The notes beneath the pieces are model-generated. The model worked only from the letters and a program-made list of their open reading frames with translations, was not told where the DNA came from and did not search any database. Positions 16,342 through 24,735 of a DNA stretch of 54,602 bases are shown piece by piece. The translations under genes were made by a program, and so were the position numbers. The stretch is from Akkermansia muciniphila (GTDB taxonomy: Bacteria > Verrucomicrobiota > Verrucomicrobiia > Limisphaerales > UBA9464): positions 1 through 54,602 of the forward strand of contig CAMCYJ010000016.1 of the NCBI GenBank assembly GCA_945883815.1, in the 5' to 3' direction. Position 1 is the stretch's first letter; every line of letters starts with the position of its first letter.

Positions 16342-17502
16342 TCACCGGTCGACGGCCCCGATGCTGCTCCGGATCGCCCAGCGCAGTTTGGCGGGAGCCG
16401 AACGCGGGTTGGACCGGAGTTCCTCAGGTCCGGGCCGTCGGACGGAGTCGCTCACGATGGTGTAGAGCCCTTGCCGTTGGCCTTCCGCGAACGCCTGCTT
16501 GACGCGACGATCCTCGCCCGAGTGGAAGGTCAGGATGGCGACACGCCCACCGGGCTTGAGGCAGGCTGGCAATTGGCGGAGCAGGGCCTCCAAAACGCCG
16601 AATTCATCGTTCACTTCGATCCGGAGTGCCTGAAAGACTCGCCGGATTCGGGCATCGCCTTCGGCCTTGTCCCGCGTCCATTTGCGCCCTCGATAGAGTT
16701 CGTGGAGCAGTCGGGCGAACTCCCGGGTTCGGGTAATCGGTTGTAGTTGCAACGCTGCGAGGACCGCCTCGGACAATGCATCTGCCATGGGTTCGTCGGC
16801 GTTGTCCCGAAGTGCCGTGGCCAGTTGCTGCGGTGTCGCTCGGGCCAACCACTGCGCGGCGGAAAGTCCCTTGGCGGGGTTCATGCGCAGGTCGAGCGGA
16901 CCATCGTCCTTGTAGGTGAAGCCGCGGGCCGGATCGTCGAGTTGCATCGAAGATACGCCCAAGTCGGCCAGGATCCCATCGACACTCAGGATACCCAAGC
17001 TGGCCAGACCCGCCGCCAGACCCGCGAAGTTGCTCCGGACGGGGATGAATTGGGCTTCCGACCATCCGGCCTGTCGGAGGCGCTCCGTAGTCTTGGGCAA
17101 CTCGACCGGGTCACAATCAAAGCCTACCAGTCGACCGTCGGTTCCGAGGCGGGCCAGGATTTCGCGGGCATGACCCCCATAGCCGAGTGTGCAGTCGACC
17201 AGGGTTTGTCCGGGTTGAGGTTCGAGTGTCTCCAGGATCTCCGGCACCAGGATGGATCGGTGGGATCCAGCCGGGGTCTTGCCGGAAGCGATGATCCGGG
17301 CGACGTCCGCCGCGTATTGCTCTGGGGCTTTCTCTTTGTATTTCTCAGCGAAACGACGCGGGTGGCTGCCGGCATAGCGGACCCGGCGCCGGTGCGTGGG
17401 AACCTCGCCCGTAGAGGTGGCGGGTGATTGGACTGGAGTGGGTTCAGGCTCAGGCAGTGGATCGGGGAGCATGTCGGACAAGAGTGCTGTGGCGTGACGC
17501 AA
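16342..17502 (-). CDS. rsmH: 16S rRNA (cytosine-1402-N4)-methyltransferase RsmH
   Basis: 386 residues, longer than the usual ~310. Catalytic landmarks: V-D-C-T-L-G-Y-G-G-H-A-R (SAM loop), G-F-D-C-D-P, A-D-L-G-V-S-S-M-Q-L-D, G-F-T-Y-K-D-D-G-P-L-D-L-R-M and L-T-F-H-S-G-E-D-R at the C-terminal end. The first ~75 residues are an extra basic region (R-R-R-V-R-Y-A-G-S-H-P-R-R-F) before H-R-S-I-L-V-P-E-I. Methylates C1402 in the ribosomal decoding site. Normally it sits in the mraZ-ftsL division cluster; here it follows an unrelated membrane-anchored gene by 6 nt. A start at 17472 is also possible. Confidence 0.93.
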   Translation of the reverse strand: MRHATALLSDMLPDPLPEPEPTPVQSPATSTGEVPTHRRRVRYAGSHPRRFAEKYKEKAPEQYAADVARIIASGKTPAGSHRSILVPEILETLEPQPGQTLVDCTLGYGGHAREILARLGTDGRLVGFDCDPVELPKTTERLRQAGWSEAQFIPVRSNFAGLAAGLASLGILSVDGILADLGVSSMQLDDPARGFTYKDDGPLDLRMNPAKGLSAAQWLARATPQQLATALRDNADEPMADALSEAVLAALQLQPITRTREFARLLHELYRGRKWTRDKAEGDARIRRVFQALRIEVNDEFGVLEALLRQLPACLKPGGRVAILTFHSGEDRRVKQAFAEGQRQGLYTIVSDSVRRPGPEELRSNPRSAPAKLRWAIRSSIGAVDR

Positions 17503-17508
17503 TGGAGG

Positions 17509-18633
17509 CTATTTCTTTCCCCCAAGAATGAGGAGGGCGACGTCGAGGATGAAGAGGAGAACGATTGTGATCTCCAAGGCCATCATCCAGCGGTTTGCGT
17601 GGTCGGACTTCAGTAATTCATGGAGTTCGCCCACGGTCTTGAGTTTTTCTTCGACGCCTTTCTTCCAATCCGCCAAGTGAAAGCGCCTGGCGGTGGTTTC
17701 GTAGATGCGGGCCAAATGCCAGTCACCCAGGAATTTGTTGATGTTGGACAGCTCGTCGCTGAAGCGGGCCATGTCGATGCGGAGTTCGCGCAAGCCGGTG
17801 ATCAACGCCTTGCGAGTCCGCATGGGTGCTCCGGCCAGATCTCGGTAACTGCGTTCGAGCACGAGGTCCAAGTGACGGTCATACGCTTCCAACTCGGCCA
17901 ATTGCAGGTTGGCCACTTCGATGGCGTAGAGGCATTCCTCCCACTCGCTGGGAGTATCTACCAACAGGGCGGCATCCCAGTCGATGACCGCCAAATCATG
18001 CTGGTAATAGCTGATGTGGCGGGAGGTCGATTCGTGGATCTCCTGGCCGGACAGACAGGCAGGATCATTCTCCTGGTTGAGCAGCCCGGCGATGGCCTCC
18101 CGATGTTTGGCCATCCAGGATTCCGACCGGAAGGGTGCTCCATGATCGGTGGGCGGTTGCAGACAGAAAACAGTGTAAGCTTCCTCTTCGGAAAGGCATT
18201 CGTTGGATCGAAGCACCCAGGGCGCCAATTCGGACCTCAGTTTCTCGGCGAGATCACGGACCTCCTGATCCAAGGTGGTTTGATGGAAGCGTAGGTCGTG
18301 GTAGGCGACCAGATCGGCCAGCTCATCGACTTCGAAGGGGACCCGAACGCGGATGCTGATCGCACCGATGGGAAGGATCTTGGTCTCAATGCGAATTTGG
18401 ATGGACCCGTGAGGACCGACCCGATCTTCCGGAGGCAACCGGATCATCCGAGGTCGGTAGAAGACCAGGTGTTTTGGGTTCCGCTTCGAAGCATCCAAGC
18501 GGTACTCGGATATCCGGTGACCCATCAGACTGGTCGGAAGTTCCCGCGACAGCTCGTAGGCGATGTCATAGGCGAAGAAGTACACCACCTCGCCCCGGAG
18601 GCGGGCAGTGGGGTCGGGGAGGTTCGCTTCCAT
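17509..18633 (-). CDS. C-terminally membrane-anchored protein, possibly RMD1/DUF155-like
   Basis: 374 residues. The N-terminal ~150 are mixed alpha/beta. The middle and end are helical, with L-Y-A-I-E-V-A-N-L-Q-L-A-E-L near 235 and coiled-coil segments through S-D-E-L-S-N-I-N-K-F. One hydrophobic segment ends the protein (M-A-L-E-I-T-I-V-L-L-F-I-L-D-V-A-L-L-I-L), followed by G-G-K-K. This helical bundle plus terminal membrane helix is reminiscent of the RMD1/DUF155 family, but the match is from pattern memory only. ATG 18633 is preferred because the upstream frame looks noncoding. It precedes rsmH by 6 nt in a likely operon. Confidence 0.75.
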   Translation of the reverse strand: MEANLPDPTARLRGEVVYFFAYDIAYELSRELPTSLMGHRISEYRLDASKRNPKHLVFYRPRMIRLPPEDRVGPHGSIQIRIETKILPIGAISIRVRVPFEVDELADLVAYHDLRFHQTTLDQEVRDLAEKLRSELAPWVLRSNECLSEEEAYTVFCLQPPTDHGAPFRSESWMAKHREAIAGLLNQENDPACLSGQEIHESTSRHISYYQHDLAVIDWDAALLVDTPSEWEECLYAIEVANLQLAELEAYDRHLDLVLERSYRDLAGAPMRTRKALITGLRELRIDMARFSDELSNINKFLGDWHLARIYETTARRFHLADWKKGVEEKLKTVGELHELLKSDHANRWMMALEITIVLLFILDVALLILGGKK

Positions 18634-18757
18634 GATCAAAGAATAGCCGGATCCCTGCGTCGGGAAAGGTCGGGGCCTGGGACCGGAACGATTTTGGGTC
18701 GGATCGGTCGGGCTGGAAGCAGCGACTGAAATCGACCCGGTGGAGCCGCACCGCGAG

Positions 18758-19852
18758 TCAGCCTCCGACGCATTCCAACAGGTCTGCGGCGAATGCGCGT
18801 ACATCCTCCTCGCGAGTGTCCCAGGAACACATCAAACGGCAGCCACCCTCACCAATGAAGTTGTAGAAGAGCCAGCCCTTGTTCCAGAGGGCCTGAATGA
18901 CCGGTTTGGGCAAGTCCACGAATACACTGTTGACCTGCCTGGGGAACAAGACCCTCACGCTCGGGCAGGCGGTGACAAGGTCATGGAGCAGTGTCGCCAT
19001 GGCGTTGGCATGGGCGGCATGGCGCAGCCATACGTTATCCCGAAGCATCCCCACCCAGGGCGCAGACATGAAGCGCATCTTCGAGCAGAGCTGCCCGGCC
19101 TGCTTGGTCCGGTAAGCGAATTCCTCGGCCAAGGCCAGGTTGAAGAAGACCACCGTTTCCCCCACATGGATGCCATTCTTGGTGCCACCGAAGGAGAGGA
19201 CATCGACGCCGGCCTGCCAGGTGATCTCGCGGGGTGCCACGCCCAAAGCAGCCACGGCATTGGCAAAGCGTGCGCCATCCATGTGGAAGCGCAGGCCGTG
19301 CTTCTTGGTCATGGCACCGATGGCCCGGAGTTCCTGAGGAGTATACAGGGTGCCGACTTCGGTGGGCTCGGTCACCGTGACGACCTTGGGTTTCGGGTAG
19401 TGGATGTCGGAGCGGCGCAGGACCGCTTCCTCGATGCCCGCTGGGGTGAGCTTGCCGCCGTCGCCGGGCAGCAGGAGCAATTTGGATCCGTTGCTGAAGA
19501 ATTCCGGGGCGCCGCATTCGTCCTTCTCGACATGGGCGACCTCATGGCACAGAACGCTGTGGTAGCTCTGGCAGCAGGCTGACAGGGCCAGTGAATTGGC
19601 TGCGGTGCCGTTGAAGACAAAGAAGACCTCGCAGGGAGTCTCGAAGAGATCCCGGATCCGGTCCGTGGCGGCCTGAGTCCAACGGTCATTACCATAGGCG
19701 GGCTCATGGTCCTGATTGGCCTCAGCCAGCGCTGCCCAGGCTTCCGGAGTGATGCCCGCGTAGTTGTCCGAGGCGAAATGACGTTTCGGTCCGTGGGCTT
19801 TTCCGAGGGAAATGTTTCGTGCGGTCGGTTGCGAGCTCATGCGCGCTGTCAT
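18758..19852 (-). CDS. ltaE: Low-specificity threonine aldolase
   Basis: About 364 residues, a PLP enzyme of fold type I that cleaves threonine to glycine and acetaldehyde. Landmarks: F-A-S-D-N-Y-A-G-I near the start, Y-G-N-D, F-N-G-T-A-A-N, C-H-E-V-A-H, E-P-T-E-V-G, H-M-D-G-A-R-F-A-N-A, and the Schiff-base Lys in S-F-G-G-T-K-N-G. Length is typical. The ATG at 19850-19852 has a GGGAG a few bases upstream; 19840 is an alternative. It appears to be monocistronic. Confidence 0.93.
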   Translation of the reverse strand: MTARMSSQPTARNISLGKAHGPKRHFASDNYAGITPEAWAALAEANQDHEPAYGNDRWTQAATDRIRDLFETPCEVFFVFNGTAANSLALSACCQSYHSVLCHEVAHVEKDECGAPEFFSNGSKLLLLPGDGGKLTPAGIEEAVLRRSDIHYPKPKVVTVTEPTEVGTLYTPQELRAIGAMTKKHGLRFHMDGARFANAVAALGVAPREITWQAGVDVLSFGGTKNGIHVGETVVFFNLALAEEFAYRTKQAGQLCSKMRFMSAPWVGMLRDNVWLRHAAHANAMATLLHDLVTACPSVRVLFPRQVNSVFVDLPKPVIQALWNKGWLFYNFIGEGGCRLMCSWDTREEDVRAFAADLLECVGG

Positions 19853-20001
19853 GAGACTCCCATTGCGGTCCAACTGCAATCCATCGCCTCCGACGGACCT
19901 GCTGCGATCCATCCGGACTCTCGACGTTGAGGTCGAACCCCATCCGAACGATGTCCTCGGTTCGGGCAGCCTCGACTCCCGGCAGGCAAATGCTTCGACA
20001 C

Positions 20002-20042
20002 AAAAAAACCGCCGAGGGATCTCAGGGATCCGTTCGGCGGTT
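20002..20042 (-). terminator. Rho-independent terminator of pfp
   Basis: On the minus strand AACCGCCGA pairs with TCGGCGGTT (outer stem 20007-20015 with 20034-20042; an inner GGATC/GATCC can extend it), followed by seven T residues (the A-run 20002-20008). It lies about 35 nt after the pfp stop codon. This is the clearest intrinsic terminator in the window. Confidence 0.8.
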
Positions 20043-20076
20043 GGAAGGTCCGGGTGGACGGCCTTGGAAGGCGCGA

Positions 20077-21351
20077 CTACACGCGCGGTGCCAGCTTCTT
20101 TTCCACCGGGCTCTTGGCCAGAACCGTATAGGCCGGGAGTCCGTTCTTTTGGGGAACGACCACCTGTCCTTCGATCAGCGGCGCAGCGTATTCCACGAAC
20201 TTCTCGTTGGGCATGAAGCCGTCTTCGCTGATCCAGTCCCGGGGGATGAAGTGTTCGACGTTGGCGATGTTCTCCAGCGGTTCGAGCTGGATCTCCCAGC
20301 GGTACGGGCTGGAGGACAGGCGAACGATCTTGGGCATCAGGCCCGATTTGCCCGAGACTGCGGCGCGGACGGCGGCAGTGCCGCAGGCGAAGGCCTCATC
20401 GGCATCGGTGAGGCTGGCGTAGTGAGCGGCTGCGCGCTGGGCGTAGCCGAGTTTCACCGTGCGGGTCTTGAGGTTGAGCTTGCCCTGGACGATGGAGGCC
20501 AACGCGTCGGCGGCCCCGGAAAGCACCGCGTGCCCGAAGGCATCGAGGCGGGTCTTGTCGGCACCAATTTCTTCGCCGGCTTCGTTCTTCACACCCTCGC
20601 CGCAGACGACCACGCAGTACTTGTGCTCGGCGACCACTTCCTTCACCCGATTGAGGAAAGCGGCTTCATTCAGCGGAATTTCCGGCAGCACGATGATGTG
20701 CGGCGGGTTGGCGGGATTGCCTTGCTTGGCCAGGACGGTTCCGGCAGCGATCCAGCCGGCGGCCCGGCCCATGACTTCGACGATGCAGCAGGAGCCGTCA
20801 TCGGTGGCCATGGAACCGACATCGAAGCCGATTTCCATCACGGTGGCCGAGTTGTACTTGATCACCGAGCCGTATCCCGGGCAGTGGTCGGTGGCCGGAA
20901 GGTCGTTGTCGATGGTCTTGGGCACACCCATCACGCGCATGTCGTAGCCGCGCTTCACCGCTTCCAGATGGATTTTGTGGGCGGTATCCTGGGAATCGTT
21001 GCCGCCCGCATAGAAAAAGAAGCGGATGTTGTGGGCTGCAAAGACTTCGAAGAGGCGGTCCATGTCTTTGGCCGCTTTTTCGGGCTTCTTCTTGAAATCG
21101 ATCTTGTAGCGGCAGGTGCCGAGAGCCGCCGCGGGCGTGTTCCGTAGTCCCTCAATGGACTTGGATCGCTCATCGTTGATGTCGATGAGGTCTTCGTTGA
21201 GGATGCCCAAGATACCGTTTTGACCACCATAAATCTCCTCGATGCACTCGTGGTGACCGGCTTCGGTGATGACCCCGGCAATGGAGGCGTTGATGACGCT
21301 GGTGGGGCCACCAGACTGGGCGACAAGAAGATTTCCAATGAGTTCAGCCAT
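20077..21351 (-). CDS. pfp: 6-phosphofructokinase, probably pyrophosphate-dependent
   Basis: 424 residues. Phosphorylates fructose-6-phosphate in glycolysis. S-G-G-P-T-S-V-I-N opens the protein; the phosphate-donor loop reads G-G-N-D-S at 116-120 and the catalytic loop P-K-T-I-D-N-D at 144-150. The Asp in the loop (G-G-x-D-S instead of G-G-D-G-S) and P-K-T-I-D-N-D mark the PPi-dependent group, though Asn at the third position is uncommon. The frame starts upstream at 21396, but M-A-E-L-I-G-N-L at 21351 fits the family start. Ends in a strong terminator. Confidence 0.92.
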   Translation of the reverse strand: MAELIGNLLVAQSGGPTSVINASIAGVITEAGHHECIEEIYGGQNGILGILNEDLIDINDERSKSIEGLRNTPAAALGTCRYKIDFKKKPEKAAKDMDRLFEVFAAHNIRFFFYAGGNDSQDTAHKIHLEAVKRGYDMRVMGVPKTIDNDLPATDHCPGYGSVIKYNSATVMEIGFDVGSMATDDGSCCIVEVMGRAAGWIAAGTVLAKQGNPANPPHIIVLPEIPLNEAAFLNRVKEVVAEHKYCVVVCGEGVKNEAGEEIGADKTRLDAFGHAVLSGAADALASIVQGKLNLKTRTVKLGYAQRAAAHYASLTDADEAFACGTAAVRAAVSGKSGLMPKIVRLSSSPYRWEIQLEPLENIANVEHFIPRDWISEDGFMPNEKFVEYAAPLIEGQVVVPQKNGLPAYTVLAKSPVEKKLAPRV

Positions 21352-21438
21352 ACGCTTGAGTTGCGAGAGCCTGCCCCCTGGAAAATCGGGCAGCAAGCCG
21401 CAATCACGGGTTCCAGCGTGTTCTGAGGCATGAAGGGT

Positions 21439-24400
21439 TCATCGTTTTTTGAATTCCCGCTCTCGAATCAGGACAAAGAGGATGGGGGTGACGATGAGGA
21501 TGTGCAGCAGGCTGCTGACCATGCCGCCGATGACCGGAGTTGCCAGCGGCTTCATCACCTCGGCACCGGTTCGATGACTCAAAAAGATCGGCAGAAGGGA
21601 GGCCACAATGGTGGCCACGGTCATCACTTTGGGTCGGAGTCGGAGGCGAGCTCCGTCTTTGACCGCCTGAATGAGGTCACCCTGAGTGAAGCCATCCCCG
21701 AGTGCAGCACGTCGCGTGGCCAGCATCTCCTCCAGATAGACCACCATCACGACGCCGGTTTGGATGGCGGTTCCGAACAACGCGATGTAGCCCACCCAAA
21801 CGGCCACGCTGAAATGCCATCCTAGAGCCCACTGCAAGAAGACGCCGCCGGACAAGGCGAATGGGACGGCCAAAAGCACGTGGGCAGCCTCGATGGCGGA
21901 GCGATAAACCAAATAGAGCAGTAGAAAAATGATGACCAACACCGCTGGCACAATTTGGCGAAGAGTCCGGCTGGCCCGGATCTGGTTCTCGAATTCACCC
22001 GAATACTCGAGGGTCATGCCGCGGGAGAGGGTGGGGACGATTTGGCGCTCCAGGCGCTCTTGGATCTCGGTAACAAAGGAGCCGAGGTCCCGGTCTTGCA
22101 CATTGGCTTGGACGAAGACCCGAAGGCGTCCGTTCTCGCTGGCGATCTCTCCCGGTCCATCGGTCCGGTGGATTTTTGCTACCAGCGACAGCGGTACCGG
22201 GGATCCGTTGGCGGTAGGCACCAGAATCTCTCCCAACCGATCGATATCGTCGCGCTCGGAGGCCGCCAAGCGAACCTGGATGGGCAATCGGGCGCGACCC
22301 TCAATCGCGGTTCCGACGACCGTGCCGCCGATCCCCGATTCGACGACGTCGAGCACATCCCGTGCGTTGAGGCCGTATCGGGCCGCTTGCGTGCGATCGA
22401 CCTCGATCTCCACGTAGGGCTTGCCTTGCACCCGGCCGGCGGCGACGCCCACGGCCCCAGGAACCGAGCGGACCACCCGCTCGATCTCGAAGGCCTTGCG
22501 CTGCAGTTCTTCCAAGGAGTCTCCGAACACCTTGATTCCCAACTGGGCTCGAATGCCGGTGCTCAGCATGAGGATCCGGTTCTCGATCGGTTGGAGAAAG
22601 CCGGGCACATAACCGGGAATCTCGCTGAGTTTTCGACTCAATTCGCCGATCAGATCGCGCGGTGTGACACCGGCCCGCCATTCGGGATTTCGGATGACCG
22701 TGGGCATCGGAAGGAATCCCAAAACGAGGCGGTTGGTGGAAATCCATTCCGGCTTCAGAGTGATGGTCGTCTCGATCATCTCGACCGGTGCGGGGTCGGT
22801 CGCGGTTTCAAATCGACCGAGTTTTCCGGCCACCGTCTGGACCTCCGGAAGGGATCGGATCACGCGATCCTGCCAACTCATGATTTTCTTCACCTGGGTC
22901 AGCGAAGTGCCCGGCAGGAGCACTGGCATGAAGAGGAGACTGCCTTCGTTGAGGGGAGGCATGAATTCGCTGCCCATGCCACGCCCCATCCGGGCCACGG
23001 TGGGCCAACCTGCTGATTCGAGCCGGGCCACCCACGTCTGGGGTAACCCAAAAGCCAAGAAGAGGGCCATTCCCAGGATCAGGCCTGCACAGGCCAAAAC
23101 CGTCTTGCGCCAGATGAGAGCCTGCGACAGGAGGGGGTCATAAATCCGCAGCAGCCAGCGCATCAGAAAATGGTCTGCCTCGCGATGAAACGGCCCGCGC
23201 ACCAGGAATGAGCACAGAACCGGCACCAGGGTCATCGCCAGGAAGGTCGAGCCGACCATGGCGAAGGTCTTGGTGAAGGCCAGAGGGTGGAAGAGTTTGC
23301 CCTCCTGACCGGTGAGCGCGAAGACCGGCACGAAGGCCAAAATGATGATGACCATGGCGAAGAAGACCGGGCGACCCACCTGGCGGGACGCATCGAGGGT
23401 GACTTGCAACGTCTCCGCCGGAGTCAGTCGATTGCCCAGGCCCGCGCGCTGCTTGTTGGACTCAGCCTCCTCGGCGTGACGGATGACGTTCTCGGTCATG
23501 ACGATGGCCGCATCGACCAAAACGCCGATGGCGATGGCGATGCCGGTCAGCGACATGATGTTCGAGGAGATGCCGAACTGCTGCATGAGCAGGAATGCCG
23601 TCAGAATGGACAGCGGCAGCGGCAGAGTGACGATAACGATGCTGCGGAAATGCCAGAGGAACAGGATGTGAGCGAGGGTCACCAGAATCACCTCTTCCCA
23701 CAGGGCGTGCTTCAGGGTGTCCAGAGTGCGGTCGATGAGGTCGCTGCGATCGTAGAAGGGGCGGAGGGTCACCCCGGGCGGAAGGCTGGTTTGGATCTGG
23801 GCGATGTGTTCCTTGGTTCTTCGGATGACTTCACGCGCGTTCTCGCCCGTCCGCATCACAATGACGCCACCGACCCGCTCTTGCCCGTCGACATCCAACG
23901 CGCCCCGCCGGAAGTCTCCGCCCAACCGGATGTGAGCCACCTCGCGCAGTAGCACCGGTACACCGTTGGTCTCCGACAGCACCACCTGCTCCAATTCATC
24001 GATGCCTCGGATCAATCCAACGCCCCGGACCACGTACTCGCGTCCATTCTCTTCGATCACCTTGCCGCCCACATTGATGTTGGCTCGGCCCACGGCTTCG
24101 AGCACCCGGCCCAGGCTGATGCCGACGGCCCGCAGCTTGGCCGACGAGACTTCAATTTGGTATTGCCGCACAAACCCGCCGATCGAGGCCACCTCGGCGA
24201 CACCCGGGATGGACTGGAGCGGGTAGCGGATGAGCCAATCTTGGATGCTGCGCAATCGACCCAGATCGTATCCGCCTTCGGGTGCGAGAGTGGGGTCCAC
24301 CTCCAGGTAGTATTGATAGACCCAGCCCAATCCGGAGGCATCCGGCCCCAGTTGCGGCACGACTCCGGCCGGCAGGGATCCGGTGATTTGGTTCAAGCGC

Positions 24401-24735
24401 TCCAGAACCCGGGTGCGTGCGAAATAATTGTCGATGGCATCTTCGAACAGCACGGTGATGAGAGAAAATCCCGTCATGCTAGTGGCCCGAACGCTGCGCA
24501 CTCCGGCGAGGCCTTGAAGATTGGCCGACAATGGGTAGGTGATTTGGTCCTCAACCTCCTGGGCGCCCCGTCCGGCCCAGTCGGCGAAGACGGTCACTTG
24601 GTTTTCACTCAGGTCCGGGATGGCATCGACCGGAGTCCGGTACACAGCCTGTATGCCCAGTGCGACCAGCATCAAGGTGCCGCACAGCACGAGGAAGCGC
24701 TGGCGCAGGGAGGCTTCGATCAGGCGATTGATCAC
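21439..24735 (-). CDS. cusA: Heavy-metal efflux RND pump, CusA/CzcA family
   Basis: 1098 residues, the inner-membrane proton-driven pump of a tripartite metal exporter. The N-terminal helix leads into P-D-L-S-E-N-Q-V-T-V; T-G-I-A-I-A-I-G-V-L-V-D-A-A-I-V-M-T-E-N is the proton-relay membrane segment of the HME-RND group; E-F-M-P-P-L-N-E-G-S-L-L-F-M-P is the usual periplasmic motif. About twelve membrane segments with two large periplasmic loops, of full length. Last gene of the operon; its start overlaps the adaptor gene by four bases. Copper/silver is favoured because the adaptor carries a heavy-metal-binding domain. Confidence 0.95.
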   Translation of the reverse strand: MINRLIEASLRQRFLVLCGTLMLVALGIQAVYRTPVDAIPDLSENQVTVFADWAGRGAQEVEDQITYPLSANLQGLAGVRSVRATSMTGFSLITVLFEDAIDNYFARTRVLERLNQITGSLPAGVVPQLGPDASGLGWVYQYYLEVDPTLAPEGGYDLGRLRSIQDWLIRYPLQSIPGVAEVASIGGFVRQYQIEVSSAKLRAVGISLGRVLEAVGRANINVGGKVIEENGREYVVRGVGLIRGIDELEQVVLSETNGVPVLLREVAHIRLGGDFRRGALDVDGQERVGGVIVMRTGENAREVIRRTKEHIAQIQTSLPPGVTLRPFYDRSDLIDRTLDTLKHALWEEVILVTLAHILFLWHFRSIVIVTLPLPLSILTAFLLMQQFGISSNIMSLTGIAIAIGVLVDAAIVMTENVIRHAEEAESNKQRAGLGNRLTPAETLQVTLDASRQVGRPVFFAMVIIILAFVPVFALTGQEGKLFHPLAFTKTFAMVGSTFLAMTLVPVLCSFLVRGPFHREADHFLMRWLLRIYDPLLSQALIWRKTVLACAGLILGMALFLAFGLPQTWVARLESAGWPTVARMGRGMGSEFMPPLNEGSLLFMPVLLPGTSLTQVKKIMSWQDRVIRSLPEVQTVAGKLGRFETATDPAPVEMIETTITLKPEWISTNRLVLGFLPMPTVIRNPEWRAGVTPRDLIGELSRKLSEIPGYVPGFLQPIENRILMLSTGIRAQLGIKVFGDSLEELQRKAFEIERVVRSVPGAVGVAAGRVQGKPYVEIEVDRTQAARYGLNARDVLDVVESGIGGTVVGTAIEGRARLPIQVRLAASERDDIDRLGEILVPTANGSPVPLSLVAKIHRTDGPGEIASENGRLRVFVQANVQDRDLGSFVTEIQERLERQIVPTLSRGMTLEYSGEFENQIRASRTLRQIVPAVLVIIFLLLYLVYRSAIEAAHVLLAVPFALSGGVFLQWALGWHFSVAVWVGYIALFGTAIQTGVVMVVYLEEMLATRRAALGDGFTQGDLIQAVKDGARLRLRPKVMTVATIVASLLPIFLSHRTGAEVMKPLATPVIGGMVSSLLHILIVTPILFVLIREREFKKR

